From IMG/VR virus record IMGVR_UViG_3300020478_000010, positions 1 to 55,641 of that record: DNA of 55,641 nt; one strand, 5' to 3'. Shown here one piece after another: positions 16,476 through 26,637 of the stretch; within the stretch, counting starts at the first letter, position 1, and each line of letters opens with the position of its first letter. The notes beneath the pieces are model-generated. The model saw only the letters and a program-made list of their open reading frames with translations. It had not been told where the DNA came from and made no database searches. The position numbers were made by a program, and so were the translations under genes. This DNA comes from a virus.

Positions 16476-16730
16476 ATGCGAGAAATACTAATTGGAGCCG
16501 CAAGAGCCTATTATATGGGTTTAATCAATAAACACATAGCAAATGTGGAAATATTATTGACTAATCCTGTTGGAATAGGAGAAGATGCTCACCAAGATAT
16601 ACAAGCTGCTATTGAATTAGAACTCGGTAAGATAGCTGATTATCATGATAAGCTAGAGATGCTACAAAAGTTTTTTGTAAGGTCTCAAAATAAAGAAGAA
16701 AAACCTGCTGAAGAAAAATCTAAAAAGTGA
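16476..16730 (+). CDS. Hypothetical helical protein
   Basis: An 84-aa protein, almost all helix, ending in a charged Lys/Glu tail. An AAGGAG lies seven bases before the ATG. It couples to the next gene through GTGA. Function not recognised. Confidence 0.68.
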   Translation: MREILIGAARAYYMGLINKHIANVEILLTNPVGIGEDAHQDIQAAIELELGKIADYHDKLEMLQKFFVRSQNKEEKPAEEKSKK

Positions 16731-17149
16731 AACCTTCAGTAAAAGACAGAAAGAAGTTTGACCTCGATTTACAGTACGGACAGGTTCGTGAGGACATGGT
16801 AGCAGAAATGTTACAAGGCTGTAAAATCGAGGTTAAGTCTGAAAGAGATTTGTGGCAGAAAACAGGAAACATTGCTATAGAGTATGAATCATATGGCAAA
16901 CCTTCTGGCATAATGGCAACGGAATCTGAATACTGGTTTCACAATCTTTGCATGGGCGACACTACATATGTTACCCTTGTATTTAAAACACAAGTATTAA
17001 AAGATTTAATAGAGTCTTTAGATTATATTAAAACGGTACGTGGTGGAGATAACATGGCATCTAAAATGTACCTAATTAGTTTGCAAAAACTCTTTTCGGG
17101 TGATGCAATAAAGACATTTGGAAATAAGAATGACAAACAAAAGACTTGA
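16727..17149 (+). CDS. Putative PD-(D/E)XK nuclease-like protein (GTG start)
   Basis: A 140-aa protein. The segment CKIEVKSERDLWQKTGNIAIE shows an E-x-K strand with a glutamate downstream, as in small PD-(D/E)XK nucleases; DLQYGQVREDMVAEML fits the preceding helix with its glutamate. GTG 16727 is taken as start because it overlaps the upstream stop (GTGA). It would be the third nuclease of this fold in the left arm. Confidence 0.6.
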   Translation: MKPSVKDRKKFDLDLQYGQVREDMVAEMLQGCKIEVKSERDLWQKTGNIAIEYESYGKPSGIMATESEYWFHNLCMGDTTYVTLVFKTQVLKDLIESLDYIKTVRGGDNMASKMYLISLQKLFSGDAIKTFGNKNDKQKT

Positions 17150-17426
17150 ATTAGTAAATGAATTTAGTGTGCATGTATCCCCTACTGTAAAAGGTGTTGG
17201 TATAACTATAATGGGTCAAGAAACTGACCCTTCTTTTCATGAGTTTGCGTGGCACAATCTTATAGAGGATTTAATAGAAGAACATACTGTTACAGTATTA
17301 AAAACAAGTGATGTTCGTGTTACTAAAGATAGCAAAGAAGCTTTGTTACGGATAGCTGCTGCTTTACGTTTATGTTCTTATACATTACATAAAAAGGTTC
17401 TACAACTTAACGTGGTTGATGTCTAA
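17130..17426 (+). CDS. Hypothetical protein, last gene of the left arm
   Basis: A 98-aa soluble protein with mixed structure and no recognised family. I chose ATG 17130 over TTG 17118. Its stop codon overlaps, tail to tail, the stop of the opposing virion gene, with no clear terminator between them. Confidence 0.6.
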   Translation: MTNKRLELVNEFSVHVSPTVKGVGITIMGQETDPSFHEFAWHNLIEDLIEEHTVTVLKTSDVRVTKDSKEALLRIAAALRLCSYTLHKKVLQLNVVDV

Positions 17427-20400
17427 GAACCAAGTTGAGCATCTAGAAGTCCCATATTCATAAGTATTTTTTGTGAGGTTGTAGGACGACCAAATATAGT
17501 TTCTTTATTATTTTTTTCTTCTTTAGAAACTCTAGGTAAAATACTATTAGTAAATAAGTTAGTTTTATACTCCTGTAATTTTTTTATGTTTTCAGGAGTA
17601 AGTTTTATTCTTAAAAACTCTTCTACAGCATCTTCTGTATATGTTTTTTGTCCTGCTATAGACATACGAGGGACTTTAATAATTTCTGTTTCTACATTTG
17701 CCTGTTTAAATATATTAGGTATTTTATCTGTGTAAGTATCTACTAATCCACCATAATTTGTTTTTTTGTATCCCGTAATCATGTCTTCTTTAAAAGTAGA
17801 ACTAAAAAAATTATTATGGGTTAAAAAGTTATGCGCTTCTTTATAATGGTCCTGTAATTTATGTAGTTCTTCTATAATATTGTCCATACTTTTATAAGAT
17901 GAATTTGTACCTTCAAAAATTTTATCTAAATTAATAGTAGCAAGGCGATTGTCGTAAGCATCTACAGCTACATTGTCAATTTTATCTACATAAACTTTAT
18001 ATTTTTCTGTTTTAGCCAGCTCTTCAGCACTTGCAATTTTTTGTCCTGCAGAATCTACAAGGTTTTGTATTTGTGTCTCTTGCATTTGTTTAAAGTCTTT
18101 TTTAACATTGTTATTAAATGCTTTTAAATGTGATTTTTTTCCTTGAAGTATTTTAGATAATTCTTCATATATAACTTGGGGATTATCCGTATTAAAAATA
18201 GTTTTTAGTACCCCTTCTATAAGTACATTATGATTTTCAACATTATCAACTTGTTTAGCTGAATGGGCAGCAAGAGTTAATATAAATTCAGGATTTTTAA
18301 ATTTCTCCCTAAGCTCTTCGGGTATTTTTAAATAATCATAAGAAATACCGGAAGAGCTTGGGGAGAAGTTTAATAACACTTTTTTATGAAATGCACTTCG
18401 TTGAAAATAGGGGTCATTTGGTTTTTTATAAACAGGATTAACATCACTTGTTTTTCCCATAATGACAAAATTTTTAAAAACTTTATCTGCAGATATATCA
18501 GCAGCATCTGGCATTTTATTTGTTGAAATTAATCTTAAATACTCCATTTCAGAAAGAATCATTCTAGCAAAAGACGTTCCTAAATCTTTATTTACGTCGT
18601 AGTCTTTAAAATTTTTAAAGGTATTTTGTACAAGTATGCCGTCTATGTATCTTGTTCCTTTTTCTGAAATTGTATCAGTTGGTTTAATAAATGGTCTTCT
18701 ATGTTGGTAACTTAGGTTAATAAGGTCTGTTATACTGGTAGAATGTCTCTTTACTTGTGCCATATCTTGTTCAACTATATCAATTATTTGGTTAAAACTC
18801 TTTTTGTCAAATGCGTGTATTCCGATTCCATCATAAAGGTTTACATAATTAAATCCTGTTGTTTTGTTGCCAACTCCCGATTGAAAAAATTCTTTAATAT
18901 AAGGTTTTGCATTTTTTGTTATTGCATTATTATATTTGTTTAAATTTGTACCTTGTAAAGTCCATGATTGTAATTTTTGTGCAGTATGTATGGTTGGAAA
19001 AGCGATATATTTATTCCCTTGTTTAATTGCTTGCGCTATTGCAGCTTCTACTACTAAACCTGTAGCAATAGAATCTTTATTTTTTCCAGATACAGAAATT
19101 ATTTTTTCATTTAATGTTAAAGGAAACTCTTTTTTTAACAATTCTGCTTCCCGTTCATTAAAAAAAGAATATGGGTCTAATTTATTTACTTCTTCTACAA
19201 AATTTGGATTGACTTTACCATCTTTAAAATAATATTCACCATATAGTTTTTGTCTAAATTCTTTCATAAATGTTCCTATAGCATCGTCACTTACACCACC
19301 CGATACAACAAAAGAAGGGTCTGATATTTTGTTTTCCTTAATTATTTCTTCCATACTATGTCGTGCTGAAATAACTGAAGGGTCTTTAACAAATGACAGC
19401 TGACCCTCTACTATAGGATTATTTTTATAATAACTATTATAAAACTCTTTGGACAAGGCTTTGTTAAGTAATATGTACACCTGTGTTTCTAGTGTAGTAG
19501 GCGTTGAGTTTATAGTTACAGGACCTCTAGCAGTATTTACTGCAAGTTTAAAAGGTTTAAATGCATCTTGTTGTATTTCAAACGCAAACATTGTTTCTGG
19601 TATGGTGGAGTCATAGGCTTGTATTTTACTTACGTACTCTGGAGTATTTAAATTTAATTTTCTAAAATGTCCAAAATATCCTAAATTAGGCATTATGTTA
19701 GAGAGTTGTCCAATATCAGACATAGATTTAGGAAATTCTCCTGCTATTACTGTATGTTCAAAGCTATCCCCCATAGCTTTTGAATAGAAAAAAGGATGCA
19801 CACCTGCATACCCAACTGCGATTGCTGATGGGTTTTGTTCTATTGTTCCGGCACTAGAAGTAAAAACTCTAGGGTCATCTCCCGGACGCACCGCCATATT
19901 TTCAAAAACTTGTGATGTGCCATAAAGTGTCATATGTTTATTCGCACTTACAGAGGGCGATAGTTTTGGTTGCAAATCTGCAATTCTTTCTAATACATAT
20001 TTTTCAAAATCAGCACCAGTAACTTTTTTTTCTGCAGGTTTAATAAATCCTAAATTTTCAAAAAAACCTGTTGCTGCTTCTCTTTCAGCCATAAAATCAT
20101 CTATAAGCGTCTGTAGTATTTCTTTTTTTTGTTGATTTTTAGATATATCTGATGTATTTAATAAACTTTGTATTGCATTTGCATCAAATTCTCTCTCTAC
20201 ATTGTTCTTTCCTGATGTCTTACTTCTAAACCAGTTAGACAATATAGGACGACTGCCTAATGTTGCACCTACTCCTCCGGGTACAGGTAAAAGTAAATCT
20301 ATTTGTGGAAATGCATCAAAGAAAGCAGGAAAAGCTAGCTGAAATTTTTGTGCAAACCCTTCGCCTTTCTCATATTTTTCAATTAGTTTTTGTTTAGCTT

Positions 20401-20671
20401 TTTCAGGTAGATAGAGATTGTCTATATTTTCTAATTTTTCAGGAACACTTTTTTTTAATTTTTCTATTTCTTCTTTTTGTGGAATTTTAAAGGGGAAAAC
20501 AGTAGAAACACCCTTTTCTTTTGCTTCTTTAAAGTAAGCAGCTGGATTTAAAAATCTGTCTATCATAGAGATAGACATAGCACTTGCAGGAGACATCATA
20601 CCAGATGATTGATTTTCTTCTTCATTTGTTAAAGGGGACATAAGACCAGAGGATTTGTTTTCTTCAGCCAT
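17423..20671 (-). CDS. Very large putative internal virion protein
   Basis: A 1082-aa protein, last gene of the late transcript. The N terminus has two copies of an SSGxMSP motif, then a proline-rich region. A central block (YIAFPTIHTAQKLQSW, NKYNNAITKNAKPYIKEF, GFNYVNLYDGIGIH) resembles a block I recall from large multi-domain phage proteins. By position and size it may be an ejection protein comparable to T7 gp16, but no lytic transglycosylase motif is visible. The start overlaps the upstream stop (TAATG). Confidence 0.7.
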   Translation of the reverse strand: MAEENKSSGLMSPLTNEEENQSSGMMSPASAMSISMIDRFLNPAAYFKEAKEKGVSTVFPFKIPQKEEIEKLKKSVPEKLENIDNLYLPEKAKQKLIEKYEKGEGFAQKFQLAFPAFFDAFPQIDLLLPVPGGVGATLGSRPILSNWFRSKTSGKNNVEREFDANAIQSLLNTSDISKNQQKKEILQTLIDDFMAEREAATGFFENLGFIKPAEKKVTGADFEKYVLERIADLQPKLSPSVSANKHMTLYGTSQVFENMAVRPGDDPRVFTSSAGTIEQNPSAIAVGYAGVHPFFYSKAMGDSFEHTVIAGEFPKSMSDIGQLSNIMPNLGYFGHFRKLNLNTPEYVSKIQAYDSTIPETMFAFEIQQDAFKPFKLAVNTARGPVTINSTPTTLETQVYILLNKALSKEFYNSYYKNNPIVEGQLSFVKDPSVISARHSMEEIIKENKISDPSFVVSGGVSDDAIGTFMKEFRQKLYGEYYFKDGKVNPNFVEEVNKLDPYSFFNEREAELLKKEFPLTLNEKIISVSGKNKDSIATGLVVEAAIAQAIKQGNKYIAFPTIHTAQKLQSWTLQGTNLNKYNNAITKNAKPYIKEFFQSGVGNKTTGFNYVNLYDGIGIHAFDKKSFNQIIDIVEQDMAQVKRHSTSITDLINLSYQHRRPFIKPTDTISEKGTRYIDGILVQNTFKNFKDYDVNKDLGTSFARMILSEMEYLRLISTNKMPDAADISADKVFKNFVIMGKTSDVNPVYKKPNDPYFQRSAFHKKVLLNFSPSSSGISYDYLKIPEELREKFKNPEFILTLAAHSAKQVDNVENHNVLIEGVLKTIFNTDNPQVIYEELSKILQGKKSHLKAFNNNVKKDFKQMQETQIQNLVDSAGQKIASAEELAKTEKYKVYVDKIDNVAVDAYDNRLATINLDKIFEGTNSSYKSMDNIIEELHKLQDHYKEAHNFLTHNNFFSSTFKEDMITGYKKTNYGGLVDTYTDKIPNIFKQANVETEIIKVPRMSIAGQKTYTEDAVEEFLRIKLTPENIKKLQEYKTNLFTNSILPRVSKEEKNNKETIFGRPTTSQKILMNMGLLDAQLGS

Positions 20672-23600
20672 TAGTTACTATAATACTTTGATACTGCAGG
20701 AGAAATATTTTGAGTATTTAATACTTCATCTGTTTGTTCATCTAAAGACTGTGCCGTTGTTAGAGAAAAAGAAGCAATAATATTTCCAAGAGCACCTTTT
20801 CCAAAAAACATTTGTCTTAACTTTTGTGCTGTAGATAAAGGTTTTCCTGTTCCTGTGACTGCTTGCACGAAGTTTTTATTTGTAAATAAGCGAGCTATTC
20901 TGCCTTGTGCGTGTAGTCGTGCAAGACCATCAACAAATTTACCGGGGTCAAGCGTAAATAAATTACCTATAATTTGCGCACCTGCTAATGCTGAACCTGC
21001 ATCTGCACCAGAGGACGACGTTGTTCTAACGTATTCTACTAATCTGTCAAGCATTTTTTTGTCATCAAAAGTAAGAATAGTCGATACATCACCTTTATTT
21101 TTACCAAATGCATTTCCTTGTTTTAAAAGCTGCACCAAATCACCAAAAACTTGAACGTCAATTTCTAGGTCTCCTACATCACCATAAGGACTATTCTGTT
21201 TTATTTCTTTAAGAACGCCACTTTTAGTAGATATTATGTAGTTTAATAGCCCTGCCCTTAAATTATCTTTTTCTTTCTTTGTTTTTGCATTTAATATTAG
21301 GTTTTTAAAATTTTGAGCTACATCAATAACGTCTGTATCTTTTAATGTTTTTTGAAACATATCGTCCATGCCAATTTGTGCATTTGACCTAACAGCAGAC
21401 TTTTCTAAAAATTTAGTTTCTTCAAGTCTTTCCAATATAATTAAATCTTTATCAATTCGTTTAAATGTTTCATCATCTATACCTAAAGCTAATCTTTCTT
21501 CTTTAGTAAAACTATTAAGATAGTCTCTCGCATTTTTTACAGAACCTAGTTTAGTGCCCCCCATATCTAAAGAGCCTTTCATTTTTTGGCTAATAATTTC
21601 TGCAAAAGCACTTTGTAATCTGTCTTTTGCAAGAGGGTCATCTGCACCTATTTGTTTTAAAACTGTTTTGTTCTTTAAAATATACTCACTCATTGCATTT
21701 ATATTAGAAATTGTAGAGGCAAACCTTTGTTTAGGTCCTGTGGCTGCTTCTGGTGTAGGTCCTAAACCAAAAATCTGTGCAAACTCAGCTTTTTCGTAAG
21801 ATTCTTCTCCAATAATTTTTCTTTTTGTTCTTTGTTGTATTTGTATTTCAGAACCAGTTAAATCAAAGCCTCTTTTATAGTGTTCGTTAGCTGTGAGTAA
21901 ATCTTTTGCAATTTTATCATTGTCAAATACAACTTTACTTCCTTTTGGTGCAATAGGATTAGATATTTTATTTAACAAAGATTCTCCTAATTCATAAGTA
22001 AAAGTAGCTAGCTGGTTATTTGGTGCAGTGCCTATTTCACCGTATATATCACGTGACATCTCTCTTAATTTTGAAGAATATAATTGTAGTATTTTAGCAG
22101 GACTATCGTAGTACTGGTTTTTAAAATCTTTTCCAATAGATTCAGGATGGTCTTTCTTAAACTTATTTATTGCTGCTTTTAATGCTTGAGGATTTAATAC
22201 TTTATTCCCATTTTCTAAATTTTTACCTAGCAGCATAATGTCTTCAAGAATAGAGTTTAATTTTACATTACCCTCTGAAGCGGCTTTTGCCAGTGATGCA
22301 TCATATTTAACATCTCCTGTTTTAACTACTCCTTTAGGCGTAGTAGGAATTATTACTGCGCCTCTGTTTTTAATTGTAGTAACAATATCTGTTAAATCGT
22401 ATGACGCATTTTTTACTTGGTCAAAAACTTTATTGTATAAGGCTAAACTTTCAACTCTATATACATCTTTAAATACTTGTTCTAACTTTGCAATAGATGT
22501 TCCAAGTCTTTCAGGAGTTTCTCCTGTTTGCGTTATTTTTGTTTTTAAAGAATCTATTTGGTTTCGTATTCCTAATACAGACTTACGAAATAAATTAAAA
22601 TCTCCTGTGCCTACTTTTTTAGCTTCTTTTTGTAAAAAGTTTACAGCAGACTGCATTTGTTCTTTTAGTTTGTTTGGGATAATTATAGTGGTCTGTTCTG
22701 ATAAAGAAGTTAGACGTTGAATAATTTTGTTAGAATTAATTTGAGATAAAATTAAATCAGAAAGTCCGTAGCGTTCTGCTGTTATTTGAGAACTTATAGA
22801 ACTTTTATATGTTTGTCCAATTTTACTTTTTCCGCCTAGTAATCCTAATTCTCTAGCTCTAGCCATAGCCAGTACTATCCTATCAGCTATAGCCCCCGGA
22901 AAAGAGAAAACAGTTCCTAATAAAGCTTCAAAATTTTCATTCCACGAATCTTCATCTGCATCATTTTGAAAAAATACTTTTGCACTTGTTGGGTCTATAA
23001 CTTCTGCAAGTCCGTCCATAGCTCTAATAAAACTATTTGCTTCATCTTCTTTTAAGTCTAACTCTTCTCTAAGAAAATTTTTACCTTTTGCCGCCCCTTG
23101 ATTTAATGTATATAAAGTGTAAAGAAATGCAGCTGGTGCTGTAATAACTGCTGCATTTCCTGAAACACTTCCTACATAAGCTCCTGCAGCTAATGATGTT
23201 CCTACAGCTGCAGTGTCTATTCCTATATCCACACTAAAAGATGGTGCATATCTTTTTACTTGTTGTTTAAAAGAAGGTGTTACAGGAGAAAATTTACTAA
23301 ATTCTCCAGTATTTTCATCTATAACACTAACATAGTATTTAGGACTAAGAAAAGGTGCTTCCTTATCTATGATATATCTGTACTTACCTTCTCCTAAAGA
23401 AGCATTAAGACCATTTATAAACTGTTCGTCATCTAGCACAAAACCTAATCTAGCTAAATTTTTAAAACCAAGTTTTTCTGAAACTTGCGTTCCTTTTATA
23501 TCTATATCCTCTTCAGTATACCCTGCATCAATCGCTGCTTTTTCTGCACGAAGTTGTTGTCTTTCTTGTAGTGCTTGGGAATAGGGTGTGACGGCTTCTT

Positions 23601-23799
23601 CAGGAACATCAGCAAGAAAACCAAAAAGATTTTTAAAAGATGGTTTAGGAGGGGGAAATTCGGCTGCTTTTTTTGTATCTACAATTTGTAGCTGTCCGTC
23701 CATAAAGACAGGAACTTGACCAAACTTTTCTTCAGGTTCAGATGATTGTTGTTGAGGTACAGGTTGCCCATAGTAATTTGCAATATTTTGTGATGACAT
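20671..23799 (-). CDS. Large putative ejection protein
   Basis: A 1042-aa protein, mainly helical, with a glycine- and alanine-rich hydrophobic region near residues 192-240 (SLAAGAYVGSVSGNAAV, then TAPAAFLYTLYTL) that could cross a membrane. Long Lys/Glu-rich helices follow. This looks like the internal core proteins of T7-like phages that pass into the host at infection (gp15/gp16 type). Assignment is by size, order and composition, not by a specific motif. Confidence 0.65.
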   Translation of the reverse strand: MSSQNIANYYGQPVPQQQSSEPEEKFGQVPVFMDGQLQIVDTKKAAEFPPPKPSFKNLFGFLADVPEEAVTPYSQALQERQQLRAEKAAIDAGYTEEDIDIKGTQVSEKLGFKNLARLGFVLDDEQFINGLNASLGEGKYRYIIDKEAPFLSPKYYVSVIDENTGEFSKFSPVTPSFKQQVKRYAPSFSVDIGIDTAAVGTSLAAGAYVGSVSGNAAVITAPAAFLYTLYTLNQGAAKGKNFLREELDLKEDEANSFIRAMDGLAEVIDPTSAKVFFQNDADEDSWNENFEALLGTVFSFPGAIADRIVLAMARARELGLLGGKSKIGQTYKSSISSQITAERYGLSDLILSQINSNKIIQRLTSLSEQTTIIIPNKLKEQMQSAVNFLQKEAKKVGTGDFNLFRKSVLGIRNQIDSLKTKITQTGETPERLGTSIAKLEQVFKDVYRVESLALYNKVFDQVKNASYDLTDIVTTIKNRGAVIIPTTPKGVVKTGDVKYDASLAKAASEGNVKLNSILEDIMLLGKNLENGNKVLNPQALKAAINKFKKDHPESIGKDFKNQYYDSPAKILQLYSSKLREMSRDIYGEIGTAPNNQLATFTYELGESLLNKISNPIAPKGSKVVFDNDKIAKDLLTANEHYKRGFDLTGSEIQIQQRTKRKIIGEESYEKAEFAQIFGLGPTPEAATGPKQRFASTISNINAMSEYILKNKTVLKQIGADDPLAKDRLQSAFAEIISQKMKGSLDMGGTKLGSVKNARDYLNSFTKEERLALGIDDETFKRIDKDLIILERLEETKFLEKSAVRSNAQIGMDDMFQKTLKDTDVIDVAQNFKNLILNAKTKKEKDNLRAGLLNYIISTKSGVLKEIKQNSPYGDVGDLEIDVQVFGDLVQLLKQGNAFGKNKGDVSTILTFDDKKMLDRLVEYVRTTSSSGADAGSALAGAQIIGNLFTLDPGKFVDGLARLHAQGRIARLFTNKNFVQAVTGTGKPLSTAQKLRQMFFGKGALGNIIASFSLTTAQSLDEQTDEVLNTQNISPAVSKYYSN

Positions 23800-23811
23800 T
23801 TTATACTTTCT

Positions 23812-26097
23812 TTATTGTATATCAGATACGCCAGTTGTTACAAAATTTTTCCTATATGCTTTTTCGTCTTGTCTGTAAGCATATATTGCTTCCATAGCAA
23901 GAATAGCACGCTTGTGAAGTATATCAAATTCTGTTAAATACGCATCTTTTTCTTTTTGTGTTGTTAAATTATTAAACTCTTCTTTTGTTAATATTTTACC
24001 TGTAGAAGAAATACCACTAGCCAATACCATTTTATTTAATAAATCACGGGCTATAGAATCTTCATCAAAATCAATGCCTCCATCTTTTTTAACAATAATC
24101 GTTTTATTAGGCATTAAGTCTGACAAGCCAATTGCTATTCCTGTTGTAAATATTCTTTCTACCCCAACTAACGCAGCTTGTGCAGCACTTGAACCAATAG
24201 CATTATTGTTAATAATTCCAATAAAATTTAATACTAATTTTAAATCTTGGTCAGATAGACGGGGGTCTTCAAATAATCTCCCTTTAACATTAGTTATAAA
24301 TCCGGTTTTTCGCTGTTCTGCATCTTGTAGCATACCTGTCATTCGTCTGTCTGCTAGGTCGTAACCTGTTACTGTTGCTTGAATATCTGAAATGTTACCA
24401 AAAAAACGTCTAGCATTTCCTATTGCATTATAAGCATTTGGAAATTCTCTTAGTAATCCTAATAAGAAAGATACATCTCCCAGTCCTGTTTGATTTCTAT
24501 TAAGATTATTATTAATTTCTTTTATAATTTCATCAGTGGGTTCACTTCGTTCTCCCGGACCAATATTAATTTGTTTTACAAAAACTTTTATTTGTCCATC
24601 AACTCCAACTACTACATCTTCAGCGTACAGTCTGCCATCAAGAATATGAGCATCCATAATAGCAAACTCATTTGCTTTTGTTCTTACTTCATTTGCAATT
24701 TGTTTTTGTTTTTCTTCATTCCCCGCTGCGTTAGAAAGTAATTCTGCGTAATAGGGAGATGTAATAATTGAATTATAAAACATATCCGATTTTACTTGTT
24801 CTTTTGCACTAAGTGTTTTTTCCTCTTCTGGATATGTTGGTTTTAAATTTTTAACCAGCAAATTAACAACTTGCCAAGCCTCATCATTATCAAGATTCCG
24901 TTGTGCATGTGTAAGAGCATCACTTAATTCTTCTATTTTACCTGCAGGATATTCAACTCCTTTAGATATACTTTTTTCAAGATGTTTAACGGCTAAATCA
25001 TTTATAGTTTTTTGATATGGTGATAATTTCTTTTCAGTGGTTTTTTGTTTTATTACTTTATTTTGTGTTATATCAAAATACAACTCTTCTACTTTTTGCC
25101 AATCTTCATCTTCACCACTTCCTATAGCCTCAGCTTGTGCTTTACCTAGCTGTAATATTTTTGCGTTGTCAAAGGTTATATCTTTATTATTTATAACAGA
25201 GCCTAGTAATGTTTCTGTATTTTTAGATAAGGTTTGCCATTTTAAATCTATTTTAGCGTTTTCTGGTTTAGATATAGGTACAATTTTTTCAACTCTGCCA
25301 CTAATTAACGCCATACTAACTGCATCATCATTTTCCATAGCAGTTATCATGTTATTAATAGCACTTTGAGCAAACGTAACATCTCCTTCTTTATATTGTC
25401 CTTGATTATCAGGACTTAGAACACGATTGATAACAGTTTTTACATTTAAAAACATTTGTCCGGAAGGAGAATCTGTTGAAAATATGCTCTTCTCATCTTG
25501 TTTTTCTAAAGCAGCTAACATAGCTTCAGGAGCAGGTTTAACCTTGTATTGTACTTCAGGTAATAAATCACCAAATGTACCAGATAACATACTTTTTACT
25601 CTGTCAACAGATACCCCTCGTCTTTTTGCAAATATTTTTATAGCCTCTTCAGTACCATACTGCTTAAATAAACCTGCAAAGTCGCTAAGCATAGAAGTTT
25701 CAACAGCTTCTTTAGGTGCAGCATCTACTTGCATTTGGTCAGTCAAAGTTGTTTCTTTAGTGGGTGCAATAGCTAGAGTAGGAATTTCTTGGTCGCCATA
25801 GGTGTCAATCATGTTTTTTAGTTGTTCTCGTGTTTTGCTTTCATCTCCACCGTTAGCTGCATATACAGAATTTACTATACCTTTCTCTACACCAAAATCA
25901 CTGGCTATACGTTCTATATTAGCAATGTTAGCTTGGGCTGCTGACATTTTAGTTTTAAACTCTTTTTCTGCATTATTATACAAAAGTCCCATTTCTTTTA
26001 AATCTTCTTCTAACTTTGCCGGTACAGCTTGCAGTCCGGCTGTACCCATATCGGCAGCCCCCTTTATTAATCCTGCTGCAAATGAACTTAATGCCAT
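23812..26097 (-). CDS. Large putative virion protein
   Basis: A 761-aa helical, acidic protein. The first 30 residues are glycine- and alanine-rich (SSFAAGLIKGAADMGTAG) and may form a membrane-active segment, followed by coiled-coil-like regions. It is one of three consecutive very large genes at the end of the late operon. Probable internal or ejection protein. There is a one-base overlap with the gene before it. Confidence 0.62.
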   Translation of the reverse strand: MALSSFAAGLIKGAADMGTAGLQAVPAKLEEDLKEMGLLYNNAEKEFKTKMSAAQANIANIERIASDFGVEKGIVNSVYAANGGDESKTREQLKNMIDTYGDQEIPTLAIAPTKETTLTDQMQVDAAPKEAVETSMLSDFAGLFKQYGTEEAIKIFAKRRGVSVDRVKSMLSGTFGDLLPEVQYKVKPAPEAMLAALEKQDEKSIFSTDSPSGQMFLNVKTVINRVLSPDNQGQYKEGDVTFAQSAINNMITAMENDDAVSMALISGRVEKIVPISKPENAKIDLKWQTLSKNTETLLGSVINNKDITFDNAKILQLGKAQAEAIGSGEDEDWQKVEELYFDITQNKVIKQKTTEKKLSPYQKTINDLAVKHLEKSISKGVEYPAGKIEELSDALTHAQRNLDNDEAWQVVNLLVKNLKPTYPEEEKTLSAKEQVKSDMFYNSIITSPYYAELLSNAAGNEEKQKQIANEVRTKANEFAIMDAHILDGRLYAEDVVVGVDGQIKVFVKQINIGPGERSEPTDEIIKEINNNLNRNQTGLGDVSFLLGLLREFPNAYNAIGNARRFFGNISDIQATVTGYDLADRRMTGMLQDAEQRKTGFITNVKGRLFEDPRLSDQDLKLVLNFIGIINNNAIGSSAAQAALVGVERIFTTGIAIGLSDLMPNKTIIVKKDGGIDFDEDSIARDLLNKMVLASGISSTGKILTKEEFNNLTTQKEKDAYLTEFDILHKRAILAMEAIYAYRQDEKAYRKNFVTTGVSDIQ

Positions 26098-26636
26098 TAT
26101 ATAGTCTCCTTTTTAGCCATAATACCTTGTGGTTGTATTTCTTCTTTAATTTCTTGTGTTTTTTGAGGTGCTGGTGTAATTTTACCTTCAAACTCTTTCT
26201 TTTCTTTTTCCCCTCTAGCTAACTGATGGAACACGTCTTCAACATCTATTTCATCTTCTGATTCTGAAACTTTATATTTAATCCCTGCTGAGTCAGCTAA
26301 ATACATAATCAACATGCCTAAATCTTCTACTGCAAGTATAGCTACGTCAGGAGTAAACATACCCTCTGAAAAACCTGCTAGTAGCATAGAATCCACCAGT
26401 GTATCTACAGGAATACCGGAAGATAATAATCCAATAAGATGTTGTGCAGACTCTTCGTTGTTAAATTTAGATGCAAAATGGTCCATAACCTCATCTGCAG
26501 TATTAAACATAGGAGGTTTGTCCCATGGGTAAAGCCCCGGTGCTTTTGTCCAAGACTGTCCGGGTATATTTGTGTCAAATGCAGAACGCTCTGCACCGCT
26601 TGGTAAAGTGATTTTGTCAGATAAAATTGGTTTCAT
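26097..26636 (-). CDS. Hypothetical virion-cluster protein
   Basis: A 179-aa acidic protein. The first 40 residues are loop-like and rich in proline and tryptophan; the middle is helical; the tail is charged and probably disordered. No family recognised. It is packed between virion genes with almost no spacing. Confidence 0.65.
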   Translation of the reverse strand: MKPILSDKITLPSGAERSAFDTNIPGQSWTKAPGLYPWDKPPMFNTADEVMDHFASKFNNEESAQHLIGLLSSGIPVDTLVDSMLLAGFSEGMFTPDVAILAVEDLGMLIMYLADSAGIKYKVSESEDEIDVEDVFHQLARGEKEKKEFEGKITPAPQKTQEIKEEIQPQGIMAKKETI

Positions 26637-26637
26637 A

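Noticed and set aside
17423-20671. A phage RNA polymerase among the giant proteins
   Set aside because: None of the large proteins shows single-subunit or multi-subunit RNA polymerase motifs.
26016-26222. Long + strand frames opposite the late genes
   Set aside because: They mirror the codon pattern of the - strand genes, lack ribosome sites and have low-complexity translations.
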